Assembly: GCA_963677345.2 (NCBI GenBank)
Contig: CAXXLC010000024.1
Location: 1 to 64,000 of the forward strand
DNA: 64,000 nucleotides
From: Saccharicrinis sp963677345
Lineage (GTDB): Bacteria; Bacteroidota; Bacteroidia; Bacteroidales; Marinilabiliaceae
Direction of reading: 5' to 3'
Part shown: positions 26,880 to 36,565 of the stretch, in pieces
How the letters are laid out: each line of letters opens with the position of its first letter
How positions within the stretch are numbered: the first letter of the stretch is position 1
Program-made: the position numbers and the translations under genes
The notes under the pieces: model-generated
Told to the model about the DNA's origin: nothing
The model's input: the letters and a program-made list of their open reading frames with translations, nothing else
The model's database searches: none

Positions 26880-28766
26880 ATGAAAAAAACATATATAAAA
26901 TCATTATTACTATTCCTGATTACCTCAGTCTCTTACGCACAAACAGATAGTCTCACGCAAATAAACGACTCCATAAATCGTGTTGTGCTGCAAGAGTACC
27001 AACTAAAACTTGATGAAGTAGAGAGGCAACGTGTTGTTGATTCACTCAAAAAAGAAGAACTTGAGGTTCAACTAAAAAAACTGAAAACAACCGATAACCT
27101 GCAAAAAGAAGATTTGCTGCATCAGCTTAAAACCATTGAAGAAAATGAGCGCAAACGCCTTGCCGATAAAAAGAATCAAATTAATTCGTTGCGAAACACT
27201 GCCAAAGGTTATCCTGTTGTAGGTGTTTTACAAGATACCTTGTTTTTGGTATACTCAAAGATAGGTGCATCTACACCCGCCGAAAGAGCATCAAGCATCA
27301 GTAAAAAGATTGAAAAACTTTATGATGATGATTTTCTCAGAACAGATTCCATTCAAATGCTTAAAGCAGAAAATACTTATGATATTGTTTACAATGATAT
27401 CATCATCATGAGTATATCAGAAAATGATGCCTTGTGGTATGGTAAAACAATGGAGTATTTAGCCAATGAATACCGGCAAAGCATAACGCAGTCCATTATT
27501 CATGCAAAAAAAGAAACCGGCTGGTTAAAACTTCTTTCCCGTATAGGTTTGGTTTTACTTGTTATTTTTATTGCTCGCTTAATCATTTGGTTTATTGCCA
27601 AAGGGTATTCAATTTTGCTGCGTTATATTGATATCAAAAAAGAGCTTTGGCTTAAAGGCGTTACTTTTAAAGACTATACTTTTTTAACGGCAGATCAGGA
27701 GTTGCATATTATTCTCATGCTTGTTAAGGTCTTTAAATGGTTTGTATATGTTGTGCTTTTATATATCACTTTGCCTATCATATTTAGTATTTTCCCTTTT
27801 AGCCGTAACTGGGCCGATGCATTGTTTAAATTAATATGGTCGCCGTTTAAAGGCGTCATTTTTGCCATCTGGGATTATCTGCCAAACTTGTTTACTATCC
27901 TCGTTATTTATTTTGTGATGAGGTATGTTATGAAGTTTGTAAAATATATTTTCCGCGAAATACAGTACCATAAACTTGTAATCACAGGCTTTCATGCCGA
28001 TTGGGCAATGCCAACCTATAGCATTGTTCGCTTTTTGCTTTATGCATTTATGTTTGTCCTGATATTTCCTTATCTGCCTGGTTCCGATTCAAATATATTT
28101 AAAGGTGTATCTGTATTTATTGGTATTCTGTTTTCTTTAGGATCTTCATCAGCTATTGCTAATATGGTTGCCGGATTGGTTATAACTTATATGCGTCCGT
28201 TTCAGGTTGGTGATAGAATTAGAATAGGAGAAGCAACAGGTGATATTATTGAAAAAACATTGCTGGTAACCCGTATTAAAACCATAAAAAACGAAATCAT
28301 CACCATCCCTAATTCATCCGTTTTAACCGGGAACACCATAAACTACAGTATTGGAGCCAAGGATACAGGACTGATTATTCATTCAACGGTAACCATTGGA
28401 TATGATGTGCCCTGGAAAGAAATGCACCAGGTTTTAATTGATGCGGCTCTGCGTACTCCTATGGTCATGCACGAACCAAAACCATTTGTTCTGCAAACCA
28501 GTCTGGATGATTTTTTTGTTTCGTATCAGATTAATGCATACGTGAGGGAAGCCGGAAAGCAAGCTTTAATATACAGTAGTCTGCATCAAAATATTCAGGA
28601 TGTATGTAACGAAAGAGGAATAGAAATTCTTTCGCCGCATTATCGGGCAGCCAGAGACGGGAACACATCCACTATACCAAAAGACTATTTGCCAAAAGAT
28701 TACCAGTCACCGGTATTTAATGTAAATGTAAAAAGCGGTGAGAAAGGGGCATCGGGTATAGGATGA
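26880..28766 (+). CDS. MscS-family mechanosensitive channel
   Basis: A 628-residue channel from ATG 26880, which opens a good signal peptide (KSLLLFLITSVSYAQ). A start 12 codons earlier is less likely. A periplasmic coiled-coil-like domain to about residue 200 is rich in Glu, Lys and Gln. Several membrane helices follow, then the MscS pore and beta domain (LGSSSAIANMVAGLVITYMRPFQVGDRI, shown in the pore-lining and first beta region). IPNSSVLTGNTINYS and a C-terminal alpha-beta domain finish it. It releases solutes on hypo-osmotic shock. Monocistronic. Confidence 0.92.
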   Translation: MKKTYIKSLLLFLITSVSYAQTDSLTQINDSINRVVLQEYQLKLDEVERQRVVDSLKKEELEVQLKKLKTTDNLQKEDLLHQLKTIEENERKRLADKKNQINSLRNTAKGYPVVGVLQDTLFLVYSKIGASTPAERASSISKKIEKLYDDDFLRTDSIQMLKAENTYDIVYNDIIIMSISENDALWYGKTMEYLANEYRQSITQSIIHAKKETGWLKLLSRIGLVLLVIFIARLIIWFIAKGYSILLRYIDIKKELWLKGVTFKDYTFLTADQELHIILMLVKVFKWFVYVVLLYITLPIIFSIFPFSRNWADALFKLIWSPFKGVIFAIWDYLPNLFTILVIYFVMRYVMKFVKYIFREIQYHKLVITGFHADWAMPTYSIVRFLLYAFMFVLIFPYLPGSDSNIFKGVSVFIGILFSLGSSSAIANMVAGLVITYMRPFQVGDRIRIGEATGDIIEKTLLVTRIKTIKNEIITIPNSSVLTGNTINYSIGAKDTGLIIHSTVTIGYDVPWKEMHQVLIDAALRTPMVMHEPKPFVLQTSLDDFFVSYQINAYVREAGKQALIYSSLHQNIQDVCNERGIEILSPHYRAARDGNTSTIPKDYLPKDYQSPVFNVNVKSGEKGASGIG

Positions 28767-29241
28767 AGAATGATGAAGAATGATGATGCCAGTGAAATAA
28801 TATAGTTGCACAATGCAATCGGGTAGCAGCAAGAGAGCGGATTACATTTTCTGGTTTCTTTCCATTGTACTCATTTTTATCTCGCTTAAGATTTTCTGTT
28901 TTCAATTTCGGCACAAGCTTTGAACTCTTCATATCATAGATATTATCTATACACTTATAGATGAAATAATATATCCAAATAGTTGGATGTATCAAATTAT
29001 TAGGCTTACTTTGAACTACTATTAAATGAGAATAATCTCAATATGTAATGAAAAAAATGAATTCATAAAACATATTTGAATTACTATAACACTTACATAT
29101 TTAGTATTTAAGAGTGATGTTTACAGTATTAACCAATTAAAATAAATGATTATGGCTTGTGCAAATGGTATAAAACCAAGAAAAAAGAAAATTGAGACAG
29201 AACAACTTAATAGTATTAATAATAATAAAGAAAATAAAAAT
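28767..29241. other. Gene-free stretch before ahpC
   Basis: No supported gene or strong hairpin. The frame that runs into the peroxiredoxin from 29146 is Lys/Asn-rich and reads as an untranslated leader. Confidence 0.6.
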
Positions 29242-29856
29242 ATGAGCGCAACAATGGTTAGACAGGAAATGCCTGTTTTTGAAATGGATGCATATGATGC
29301 TAAAGAAAACAAATTTACAACAGTTAAAAGTGAGGATTATAAAGGAAAGTGGACAGTAGTATGTTTTTATCCTGCTGATTTTACTTTTGTGTGCCCAACA
29401 GAAATTGCCGCTATGAACGCACATTATGATCAGTTTCAGGAGCTTGGCGTTGAAATTCTTCCGGTTTCTGTAGATTCAAAATTTTCTCATAAACGTTTTG
29501 TTGAAACAGAACCTATATTAAAAGATCTTAAACTAACAATTGGAGCAGATACAACCATGGATGTTTCAAGAGCATTTGGAATTTTAATTGAAGAAGAAGG
29601 TGTTGCATTAAGAGGAAGATTTTTATTTAACCCTGATGGTGTTTGTGTTGCTCAGGAAGTTCAGGCTGACTCAGTTGGAAGAAATGTTAAGGAGTTTTTG
29701 CGACAAGTTCAGGCCTGGCAGCATGCAAGTAAAACAGGTGAAGTTTGTCCTGCAGGATGGCGTCCAGGTAAAAAAACATTACCAGTACAAACGGATATGG
29801 AAAAAATGACCGGTCGTGTAGGTGATTATATTACTTTAGATGAGATATTAAGCTAA
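29242..29856 (+). CDS. ahpC: Typical 2-Cys peroxiredoxin (AhpC-like)
   Basis: A 204-residue peroxiredoxin reducing hydrogen peroxide and alkyl hydroperoxides in the cytoplasm. The peroxidatic Cys is in DFTFVCPTE near residue 54, and the resolving Cys in GEVCPAGW near 175. RGRFLFNPDG is also conserved. The start at ATG 29242 (MSATMVRQ) is chosen over 29146 because the intervening 32 codons are low-complexity and the family begins here. No ahpF reductase is adjacent, so the electron donor must be encoded elsewhere. A terminator follows. Confidence 0.93.
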   Translation: MSATMVRQEMPVFEMDAYDAKENKFTTVKSEDYKGKWTVVCFYPADFTFVCPTEIAAMNAHYDQFQELGVEILPVSVDSKFSHKRFVETEPILKDLKLTIGADTTMDVSRAFGILIEEEGVALRGRFLFNPDGVCVAQEVQADSVGRNVKEFLRQVQAWQHASKTGEVCPAGWRPGKKTLPVQTDMEKMTGRVGDYITLDEILS

Positions 29857-29908
29857 TAAAATGTGATATAGTTTATAGTAGGGTAGTATACCCTTATTTG
29901 TTAAAAGA

Positions 29909-29943
29909 AGAAAGTCCTTGATATATTATCAGGGACTTTTTGT
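29909..29943 (+). terminator. Terminator after ahpC
   Basis: AAAGTCC-TTGAT/ATCAG-GGACTTT stem-loop followed by a T run. Confidence 0.85.
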
Positions 29944-29947
29944 TTTA

Positions 29948-29974
29948 TAAAGGCTGTCTCAATTGAGAAAGCCT
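29948..29974 (-). terminator. Hairpin after the GIN-domain gene
   Basis: AGGCT-TCTCAATTGAGA-AGCCT stem, lying 34 bases past the minus-strand stop at 30008. It faces the ahpC terminator, and on the minus strand TTTATAAAAC follows. Moderate support as a terminator. Confidence 0.55.
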
Positions 29975-30007
29975 CTATTCTTCTTTTGTTTTATGATTAT
30001 TCTGTGA

Positions 30008-30694
30008 TTAGAATCGGGTTACGTCACCTGCGCCACTTTCATTAAGTACTTTGTTTTTAGGAGAACCCGTGTAATGAATGTCGCCTGCTCCAGTGGCATT
30101 GGCTTTTAATTCTTCTGATACATTAACATATATGTCAGATCCTCCTGATGCATTAACATTTGCGTATTTAGCTTTTAGCTTTTTGGCATCAATGTCTGAA
30201 CCTCCGGAGCTGTTTGCATTGAGTGTGTCAGTACTGCCTGATACAGAAATATCTGCACCACCACTGCAAGTTAGCTTAATACTTAGTGTTTCTGAAGAAA
30301 GATATATATCAGCCCCACCTGATGAATTTACCAATAAATGGTCTGCGATAATGTTTTCGGTACTACGTATATCAGAACCGCCTGAAGCTGATATTTTTTT
30401 ATAAACAGGAGCTGAAACATATACTTTTTTGGTGTCTCTGGAACTCCATTTGAACTTGCCATCAACATAAATATGAAGTGTTGCGTCTTTTACTTCTGTA
30501 ATAATCCGGTGCATGGAGTTTTTACTGGCTTCTACTTCAACTTTAATTTCGTTAGATTGAGATAGGTAAACATCTATACCAGAACTTGCCGAAATAGAAT
30601 TGAAAGGTTTTGTATTTCTAATTTCTTTTATTTGCGAAAAGACAGAGGTAGCTGTTATCGCAGCAATAATCAGGGTTAATAATCTTCGTTTCAT
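30008..30694 (-). CDS. GIN-domain (DUF2807) secreted protein
   Basis: A 228-residue exported protein from ATG 30694. The signal peptide (LLTLIIAAITATSVFSQ) is followed by a right-handed beta-helix-like GIN domain. Its hallmark is the recurrence of the short motif SGGSDI or SGGADI (for example ASGGSDIRS, SSGGADIYL, ASGGSDIYV), ending in ESGAGDVTRF. Such proteins are frequent in Bacteroidota and are likely periplasmic or surface adhesin-like proteins of unknown function. The start at 30721 would break the signal peptide. Monocistronic. Confidence 0.88.
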   Translation of the reverse strand: MKRRLLTLIIAAITATSVFSQIKEIRNTKPFNSISASSGIDVYLSQSNEIKVEVEASKNSMHRIITEVKDATLHIYVDGKFKWSSRDTKKVYVSAPVYKKISASGGSDIRSTENIIADHLLVNSSGGADIYLSSETLSIKLTCSGGADISVSGSTDTLNANSSGGSDIDAKKLKAKYANVNASGGSDIYVNVSEELKANATGAGDIHYTGSPKNKVLNESGAGDVTRF

Positions 30695-30870
30695 GGATTT
30701 TATATTAATTAATTTTCTCATTATGTGATGTCACAAGAATGTGACGCCTGAACATGCCAAGAAGTTACAATTAAAGTCGATTATATACAAAACTTTAATC
30801 ACAGACACTTTTTATGCTTTTTAATTGAAGATTTGAAGAAGTTTCAAGGGAAAGAATAGAGGAGATAATA

Positions 30871-30907
30871 AAAAAGGTGCAGACTACGGCATTCTATAGT
30901 CTGCACC
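30871..30907 (-). terminator. Terminator of korAB
   Basis: An 11-bp perfect stem GGTGCAGACTA / TAGTCTGCACC with a 10-base loop. On the minus strand it is followed by TTTTTTATT. Confidence 0.9.
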
Positions 30908-30943
30908 TAAAACAAATGGTATGTATTTAAGAAAAATTATTTC

Positions 30944-31963
30944 TTACTTCACTTCCCAGGTTTCTCCTGAGTTTACTAAATCTTCAAAAGTTGAAATATT
31001 AGTTCCTTTTTGTACTTCCTCCAATTGATTGGCCACTTCCTGTTCGTAAGTTTTTCTTTCTACAGAACGGATTACACCGAGGGCTACCGGTAATTCAGGA
31101 TATTCCATACCAATGAGTTTCATGTGTACATTAGGATATTCTGCATGGGCATCATGTACCAAAATATCATCTATTGTGTAACCATCTTCTCCAATAGTTA
31201 CCGCTTTTAGTTTCATGTCATCACCCAATACAAGTCCTTTGTCCTTGTTGGTTCCAAAAATCATTTTCTCACCATGACGAAGAATGATAGTTCTGTCTGC
31301 TTTATACTTTTTATCAGTAATGGCTTCATGTGTATTGTCATTATATATTACACAATTTTGCAGAACCTCAATGATTGAAGTTCCATTGTGTTTTGCTGCT
31401 TCAGTCATTATTTCAACCGATAACTTTAATTCTTTATCAATAGTTCGCGCAAAAAACTGTCCTCCTGCGCCCAATGCCAGTTGCCCAGGACGAAAGGGGT
31501 CTTCTACAGTACCGTATGGTGAAGATTTAGAAATAAAACCTCTTTTAGATGTTGGTGAATACTGACCTTTGGTTAAGCCATAAATCTGGTTATTAAAAAG
31601 GATCACATTCATATCAATATTTCTTCGTATCAAATGAATAAAGTGGTTACCCCCAATGGCCAAAGCATCACCATCTCCTGTTATTTGCCACACATGAAGA
31701 TTTGGATTTGCAACCTTAACACCGGATGCAATGGCGGCTCCACGACCGTGAATGGTATGGAAGCCATAGGTATTCATGTAATAAGGAAACCTTGAAGAAC
31801 ACCCAATCCCTGATATTACAGCAATGTTATGAGGTTCTACTTTTAATTCGGCCATGGCTTTTTGCACCGAATTTAAAATGGCGTGGTCACCACAGCCCGG
31901 ACACCATCTAACATTTAATTTGCTTTTATAATCGGTATAAGAAAATTCGCAATTGTCACTCAT
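30944..31963 (-). CDS. korB: 2-oxoacid:ferredoxin oxidoreductase, beta subunit
   Basis: A 339-residue thiamine-diphosphate subunit of a two-subunit 2-oxoglutarate:ferredoxin oxidoreductase. WCPGCGDHAIL near residue 20 and GIGCSSRFPYY supply cofactor and cluster contacts. GDGDALAIGGNHFIH with NNQIYGLTKGQYSP is the ThDP-Mg motif. With KorA it interconverts 2-oxoglutarate and succinyl-CoA with low-potential electrons to ferredoxin or flavodoxin, as in anaerobic TCA metabolism. Substrate specificity could also be another 2-oxoacid. It starts 3 bases after korA ends. Confidence 0.92.
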   Translation of the reverse strand: MSDNCEFSYTDYKSKLNVRWCPGCGDHAILNSVQKAMAELKVEPHNIAVISGIGCSSRFPYYMNTYGFHTIHGRGAAIASGVKVANPNLHVWQITGDGDALAIGGNHFIHLIRRNIDMNVILFNNQIYGLTKGQYSPTSKRGFISKSSPYGTVEDPFRPGQLALGAGGQFFARTIDKELKLSVEIMTEAAKHNGTSIIEVLQNCVIYNDNTHEAITDKKYKADRTIILRHGEKMIFGTNKDKGLVLGDDMKLKAVTIGEDGYTIDDILVHDAHAEYPNVHMKLIGMEYPELPVALGVIRSVERKTYEQEVANQLEEVQKGTNISTFEDLVNSGETWEVK

Positions 31964-31966
31964 TGT

Positions 31967-33814
31967 TTACTCCTCCAATAATTTTTTAAACTGTTCTTTT
32001 AATTCAACTACAGTAAATGGTAATCCCTGTACTTTATTAAATTGTCGGTAAGGAATTTCAGGGAAGTTCATACGCAAATAGTTGACAAATTGTCCCATGT
32101 TTAATTCACAAACAACAATTTTCTTGTATTTCTTAAGAACTTCATAAGTATTTTTAGGAAGAGGATTGATATAATTAAAATGAGCCAGGGCAACAGAAAT
32201 TCCCTCATTTTTTAATTCATCAACCGCAGTAAATAAATGACCAAAAGTACCACCCCAGCCAATAACTAACAAGTCGCTGTCTTCACTACCTAATATATCT
32301 TGTTCCGGAATGTAGTCTTCTATATTTTTAATCTTTTGAGCCCTGGTTTTTACCATTTTTTGATGGTTTAAACCGTCATATGAAACTCCACCTGTAAGTT
32401 CATCCTTTTCTAATCCTCCAATTTGATGCATTAACTTAGGAGTTCCAGGTTTTGCCCAACATCTAACTAAAGTTTCTGATCTACGTTTATATGGTAACCA
32501 CTCATCATGGTCAGAGGTAACTCTTTGTGGTTTAATTTCCGGATAATCTTTTAAATCAGGGATTCTCCAGGGTTGAGTACCATTGGCCAAAAATCCATCT
32601 GTTAAAAGAATTACCGGAGTCATGTGTTCTACTGCAATTTTAGCAGCATAAAAAGCATATTCAAAACAGTTAATTGGCGATGAAGCAGCCATTACCACGC
32701 AAGGACTTTCTCCATTACGTCCGTAAAGAGCCTGCATTAAATCACTTTGCTCTGTTTTGGTTGGTAAACCCGTAGAAGGACCTCCACGCTGAACATTTAC
32801 AATAACCAAAGGAAGCTCTGCAATAATAGCTAATCCAATTGCCTCTCCCTTCAAAGCCAATCCTGGCCCTGAAGTTGAAGTAACGGCAAGGTCTCCCGCA
32901 AAACTGGCTCCTATAGCAGTACAAATACCTGCAATCTCATCTTCAGCCTGAAATACTTTAACCCCCAAATCTTTTCTGGCAGATAACTCCTGAAGAATCT
33001 CAGTTGCCGGAGTGATTGGGTAGGAACCCAAAAACAATTCCAATCCGGCCTTTTGAGCAGCAGCAATTAATCCCCAGGCAACTGCTGTATTTCCGTTTAA
33101 GTTACGGTATTTACCTTTTTGAATGGATGCCGGATTAATATGATATGATGGAGTTACGGCCTGAATAATTACTCCATAATTATAACCTTCTTTTAAAACC
33201 TTTAAGTTGGCTTCAACCACCAGAGGTTTCTTTTTAAATTTTTTCCGTATGTATTCTTCTGTATGCTGTAATGGCCTATCAAACAACCAATATACAATAC
33301 CAAGTGCATACATATTTTTGCTGCGCAGAATGCTTTTATTATCCAAGCCCAAATCTATTAAACTCTCCTTGGTCAGGTTTGTTATGGGAGCTTTAATAAT
33401 GTTAAAATCACCTAATTTATCTTCAACAATTGGATCATTTGTTTTGTAGCCTGCTTTTTCTAGGTTCTTTTCATCAAAACTATCAACATCCATAATAATT
33501 GTTCCACCGGCTTTAACCCATTTGGAGTTTGCTTTTAAAGCCGCAGGATTCATAGCAACCAATACATCAGCATAATCACCAGGAGTATAGACTTCTGTAT
33601 GACCTATGTGTACTTGAAATCCAGAAACACCGCCAATAGTACCTTGAGGTGCTCTGATTTCTGCCGGGTAATCCGGAAAAGTTGAAATGTCATTTCCAAA
33701 AATAGCTGAGGTTTTGGAGAATAATGTACCTGTAAGCTGCATTCCATCACCGGAGTCTCCTGAGAATCGAACGACTACTTCATCTCGTTCAATCACTTTT
33801 GAACTTCTGCTCAT
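31967..33814 (-). CDS. korA: 2-oxoacid:ferredoxin oxidoreductase, alpha subunit
   Basis: A 615-residue fused gamma-alpha subunit. The N-terminal 190 residues are the gamma domain (VRFSGDSGDGMQLTGTLFSK). The pyrimidine-binding alpha core follows, with GSYPITPATEILQ and STSGPGLALKGEAIGLA, and a C-terminal transketolase-like domain carries LLVIGWGGTFGH. The length and domain order match two-subunit KorAB enzymes that lack a separate ferredoxin subunit. Co-transcribed with korB. Confidence 0.92.
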   Translation of the reverse strand: MSRSSKVIERDEVVVRFSGDSGDGMQLTGTLFSKTSAIFGNDISTFPDYPAEIRAPQGTIGGVSGFQVHIGHTEVYTPGDYADVLVAMNPAALKANSKWVKAGGTIIMDVDSFDEKNLEKAGYKTNDPIVEDKLGDFNIIKAPITNLTKESLIDLGLDNKSILRSKNMYALGIVYWLFDRPLQHTEEYIRKKFKKKPLVVEANLKVLKEGYNYGVIIQAVTPSYHINPASIQKGKYRNLNGNTAVAWGLIAAAQKAGLELFLGSYPITPATEILQELSARKDLGVKVFQAEDEIAGICTAIGASFAGDLAVTSTSGPGLALKGEAIGLAIIAELPLVIVNVQRGGPSTGLPTKTEQSDLMQALYGRNGESPCVVMAASSPINCFEYAFYAAKIAVEHMTPVILLTDGFLANGTQPWRIPDLKDYPEIKPQRVTSDHDEWLPYKRRSETLVRCWAKPGTPKLMHQIGGLEKDELTGGVSYDGLNHQKMVKTRAQKIKNIEDYIPEQDILGSEDSDLLVIGWGGTFGHLFTAVDELKNEGISVALAHFNYINPLPKNTYEVLKKYKKIVVCELNMGQFVNYLRMNFPEIPYRQFNKVQGLPFTVVELKEQFKKLLEE

Positions 33815-34226
33815 AATAATTTTAAATATTTAAATATCTGGATTTTTCATATACTTTAAGATACTAATTAAAATACAAGATTTATTACTCCTTTATAAAA
33901 AGTAACAAATCGTGGGAAGTATCCGGATTATATATCGTTAAAGTAATCTTTTCATTAATTTATGAGTAAAGGTATAAAGCCGGTATGTCTAAATACTTGA
34001 TGAATATCAGTATTTGTGTTGAATATCAGAATATTACCAATGAGTACTCAAAATGCAAATACCACTCCAAAATGCGTTATGTAAAGAGTATTAATATGAT
34101 AAGATTGAAACAATTTCTTATTAAAAATTTGTACAAATAATCATATGCTTGTAAAATATGAACATTATACCTTAAACAATGCTTTATAGCTATATAATAA
34201 TCAGCAATAAATAGGGTTAAAAAGCT
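33815..34226. other. Divergent intergenic region
   Basis: About 410 AT-rich bases between korA and the carbonic anhydrase gene. It holds their divergent promoters but no gene, hairpin or repeat that I can support. Confidence 0.6.
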
Positions 34227-34234
34227 TATTTTTG
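34227..34234 (+). promoter_or_regulatory. -7 element of the carbonic anhydrase gene
   Basis: TATTTTTG fits TAnnTTTG and lies 22 bases before the ATG at 34257. Confidence 0.45.
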
Positions 34235-34256
34235 CATAAAAATAAATTTAATTAAT

Positions 34257-34769
34257 ATGGCTTTAATCAAAGAAGTAAGGGGATTTACTCCAAAAATAGG
34301 AGAGAATGTTTTTTTAGCTGAAAATGCTACTGTTGTTGGAGATGTTGAAATAGGAAATGATTGTAGTATTTGGTTTAACGCAGTTTTAAGGGGAGATGTA
34401 AATACCATTAAAATAGGGAATAAGGTTAATATTCAGGATGGATCAGTATTACATACGCTTTACCAAAAGTCAACTATTGAAATAGGCGACAATGTATCTA
34501 TAGGTCATAATGTTACTATACACGGTGCTAAGATTGAAAATGATGTTTTGGTAGGTATGGGAGCAACTATACTGGATCATGCTGTAATTGGAAGTAACTC
34601 AATTATTGCAGCCAACTCTTTGGTATTAAGCAATACTGTTGTTGAACCTAATAGCGTTTATGCCGGTGTTCCTGCTAAAAAAGTAAAAGATATTGAGCCT
34701 GAACAAACCAAAGAAATGATTGAAAAAATCGCAAACAATTATTTAATGTACTCTAGCTGGTATAAATAG
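34257..34769 (+). CDS. Gamma carbonic anhydrase-like hexapeptide protein
   Basis: A 170-residue left-handed beta-helix protein of the YrdA/PaaY gamma carbonic anhydrase family. Hexapeptide repeats run from about residue 15 to 140. The zinc ligands are seen as the His of SVLHTLY and the two in SIGHNVTIHGA. WFNAVLRGD carries the conserved Arg-Asp pair. It probably interconverts carbon dioxide and bicarbonate or acts as an acyltransferase-like relative. Monocistronic with a strong terminator. Confidence 0.9.
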   Translation: MALIKEVRGFTPKIGENVFLAENATVVGDVEIGNDCSIWFNAVLRGDVNTIKIGNKVNIQDGSVLHTLYQKSTIEIGDNVSIGHNVTIHGAKIENDVLVGMGATILDHAVIGSNSIIAANSLVLSNTVVEPNSVYAGVPAKKVKDIEPEQTKEMIEKIANNYLMYSSWYK

Positions 34770-34792
34770 TATTTCTAAGAATAATATAAAAT

Positions 34793-34826
34793 AAAAAAAG
34801 CCCGGTAAGCATTACCGGGCTTTTTG
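34793..34826. terminator. Bidirectional terminator
   Basis: Perfect stem AAAAAGCCCGGTAA / TTACCGGGCTTTTT with a 3-base loop, between two convergent genes. Confidence 0.95.
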
Positions 34827-34845
34827 GTTATAGATATATGATGTA

Positions 34846-36561
34846 TTATTTCATACTTCTTTTATCACCTGCGTGACTTAAAATACTTCCACTTAATAAA
34901 CCATTATATTGGTTTGAATCGTTAAGTACTTCAATTGCTTTTACTAATTCTTTATCATCTTTAAGGCTGTATTTGATAGCTCCTTTCTGATAGTAATATC
35001 TTTTAACAATCTCAGAACCCAATAATTCAGAAATCTCTTTTCTAAATATATTCAAATCCTTTTTAACGTCAAGTTTCAGCATTTCTTCTAATTCCTCAAA
35101 TTCAGATTTTGATTTTTCATAGTAATCTTCTTTTTGAGCAATATCTTTTAGTTTTTTTAATGCATCCTGGGTGGCCGACTCATATTTAAAGTCATCCAGA
35201 GCTAATACAAATTCTGTAAACTCTTTAAAGATTTCATCATTTATAGTAAAGTCTTCCGGTGATGGAATTTCAGGATGTTTAATACAAAATTCGGTGGCAA
35301 AATTGAACAATGTATTTTGTGCTACTAGCGCAAAAGAGATGTTTCCATATTTATCCACATCAATTTTAATATCAGGAGAAACACCACCGCCGTCAAACAC
35401 TGATCGACCGCCAAAAGTTTTAAATTCTTTAATTAAGGAATCCGGAACTAAACCCACGCTTCCATCTTCATTTCTGTGTGAATAGTCCACAGCCTGAATA
35501 CATCTTCCACTAGGGATATAGTATTTAGCTGTTGTAACCTTTAGTTTGCTGTTGTATGAAAGATTTCGTGTTGTTTGAACCAACCCTTTGCCAAATGAAC
35601 GTTGACCAATTAAAACACCCCTGTCTAAATCCTGGATGCTCCCGGCAACAATCTCTGAAGCTGAAGCTGATCCTCTGCTGATTAAAACAGCTAATGGAAT
35701 AATAGTGTCGACCGGTTCTGATGTAGCCCGGTAAACCTTATCCCATTGTTTTACTTTACCAATTGTAGAAACAACATCAACACCTTTTTTAACAAACAGG
35801 TTTACAATTTTTACTGCATCATCCAGTAATCCGCCCGGGTTTCCGCGTAAGTCAAGAATAATACTTTTGGCACCCTGGTTTTCTTTTAAGTCAACCAAAG
35901 CCTTTTCTACCTCTTTAGAACAGTTTTGAGTAAAACTGGTAAGAATAATAATACCGGTGTTTTGGTTTACCATTCCATAGTAGGCTACCGGGTTAATAGC
36001 AATTTTTTCTCTTATCAGTTCAATATTCAAAGGCTTTGAAGTCCCGGGACGATCAATTTTTAATTTTAAGGGAGTGTTAGGTGATCCTTTAAGTAATTCA
36101 CTTACTTCGGAGCTGGGTTTTCCTACTACATCAGTACCATTTACTTCGAGTAACCTGTCACCAGCTTTCAAGCCGGCTTTTTGAGCAGGGAATCCTTCAT
36201 AAGGTTCTGCAATTACAATGTAGTTTCCATTTTTAGAAATTAACGACCCCATACCTCCATATTCTCCAGTTGTCATGAACTTAAAATCCTCCATATCATC
36301 TTCAGGGATGTAGGTAGTATAAGGATCTAAAGACTCCAACATATTATCGATACCTGTTTTTATTAACTTTTCAGGATTGGTTTCGTCAACGTAATACGTA
36401 TTTAATTCTCTGAAAAGTGTATAAAAGATATCAAGGTTTTTAACGATCGAAAAATTTCTTTCTTCATCGTTGGCAAAACCAACCAGACCAACCGAAATTA
36501 CTAAGACAATCAGTCCGCTACTGATCCATTTCACACGGCTGTTTTTTTTAAATATCTTCAT
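34846..36561 (-). CDS. S41 family C-terminal processing protease
   Basis: A 571-residue periplasmic serine protease. One N-terminal membrane segment (WISSGLIVLVISVGLVGFA) anchors it. A PDZ domain near residues 85-170 contains AGLKAGDRLLEVNG. The peptidase domain shows LRGNPGGLLDDAV, the nucleophile Ser in SRGSASASEIVAG and the general-base Lys in GQRSFGKGLVQ. A long C-terminal helical extension follows. ATG 36561 is preferred because a start at 36585 would overlap cysH and precede the signal anchor with odd residues. It lies just after cysH, possibly co-transcribed. Confidence 0.93.
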   Translation of the reverse strand: MKIFKKNSRVKWISSGLIVLVISVGLVGFANDEERNFSIVKNLDIFYTLFRELNTYYVDETNPEKLIKTGIDNMLESLDPYTTYIPEDDMEDFKFMTTGEYGGMGSLISKNGNYIVIAEPYEGFPAQKAGLKAGDRLLEVNGTDVVGKPSSEVSELLKGSPNTPLKLKIDRPGTSKPLNIELIREKIAINPVAYYGMVNQNTGIIILTSFTQNCSKEVEKALVDLKENQGAKSIILDLRGNPGGLLDDAVKIVNLFVKKGVDVVSTIGKVKQWDKVYRATSEPVDTIIPLAVLISRGSASASEIVAGSIQDLDRGVLIGQRSFGKGLVQTTRNLSYNSKLKVTTAKYYIPSGRCIQAVDYSHRNEDGSVGLVPDSLIKEFKTFGGRSVFDGGGVSPDIKIDVDKYGNISFALVAQNTLFNFATEFCIKHPEIPSPEDFTINDEIFKEFTEFVLALDDFKYESATQDALKKLKDIAQKEDYYEKSKSEFEELEEMLKLDVKKDLNIFRKEISELLGSEIVKRYYYQKGAIKYSLKDDKELVKAIEVLNDSNQYNGLLSGSILSHAGDKRSMK

Positions 36562-36565
36562 TATT

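Noticed and set aside
28717..28995. 92-codon minus-strand frame
   Set aside because: Overlaps the end of the channel gene antisense and has no recognisable features.
29146..29241. N-terminal extension of the peroxiredoxin
   Set aside because: Lys/Asn-rich low-complexity codons. The family N terminus begins at ATG 29242.
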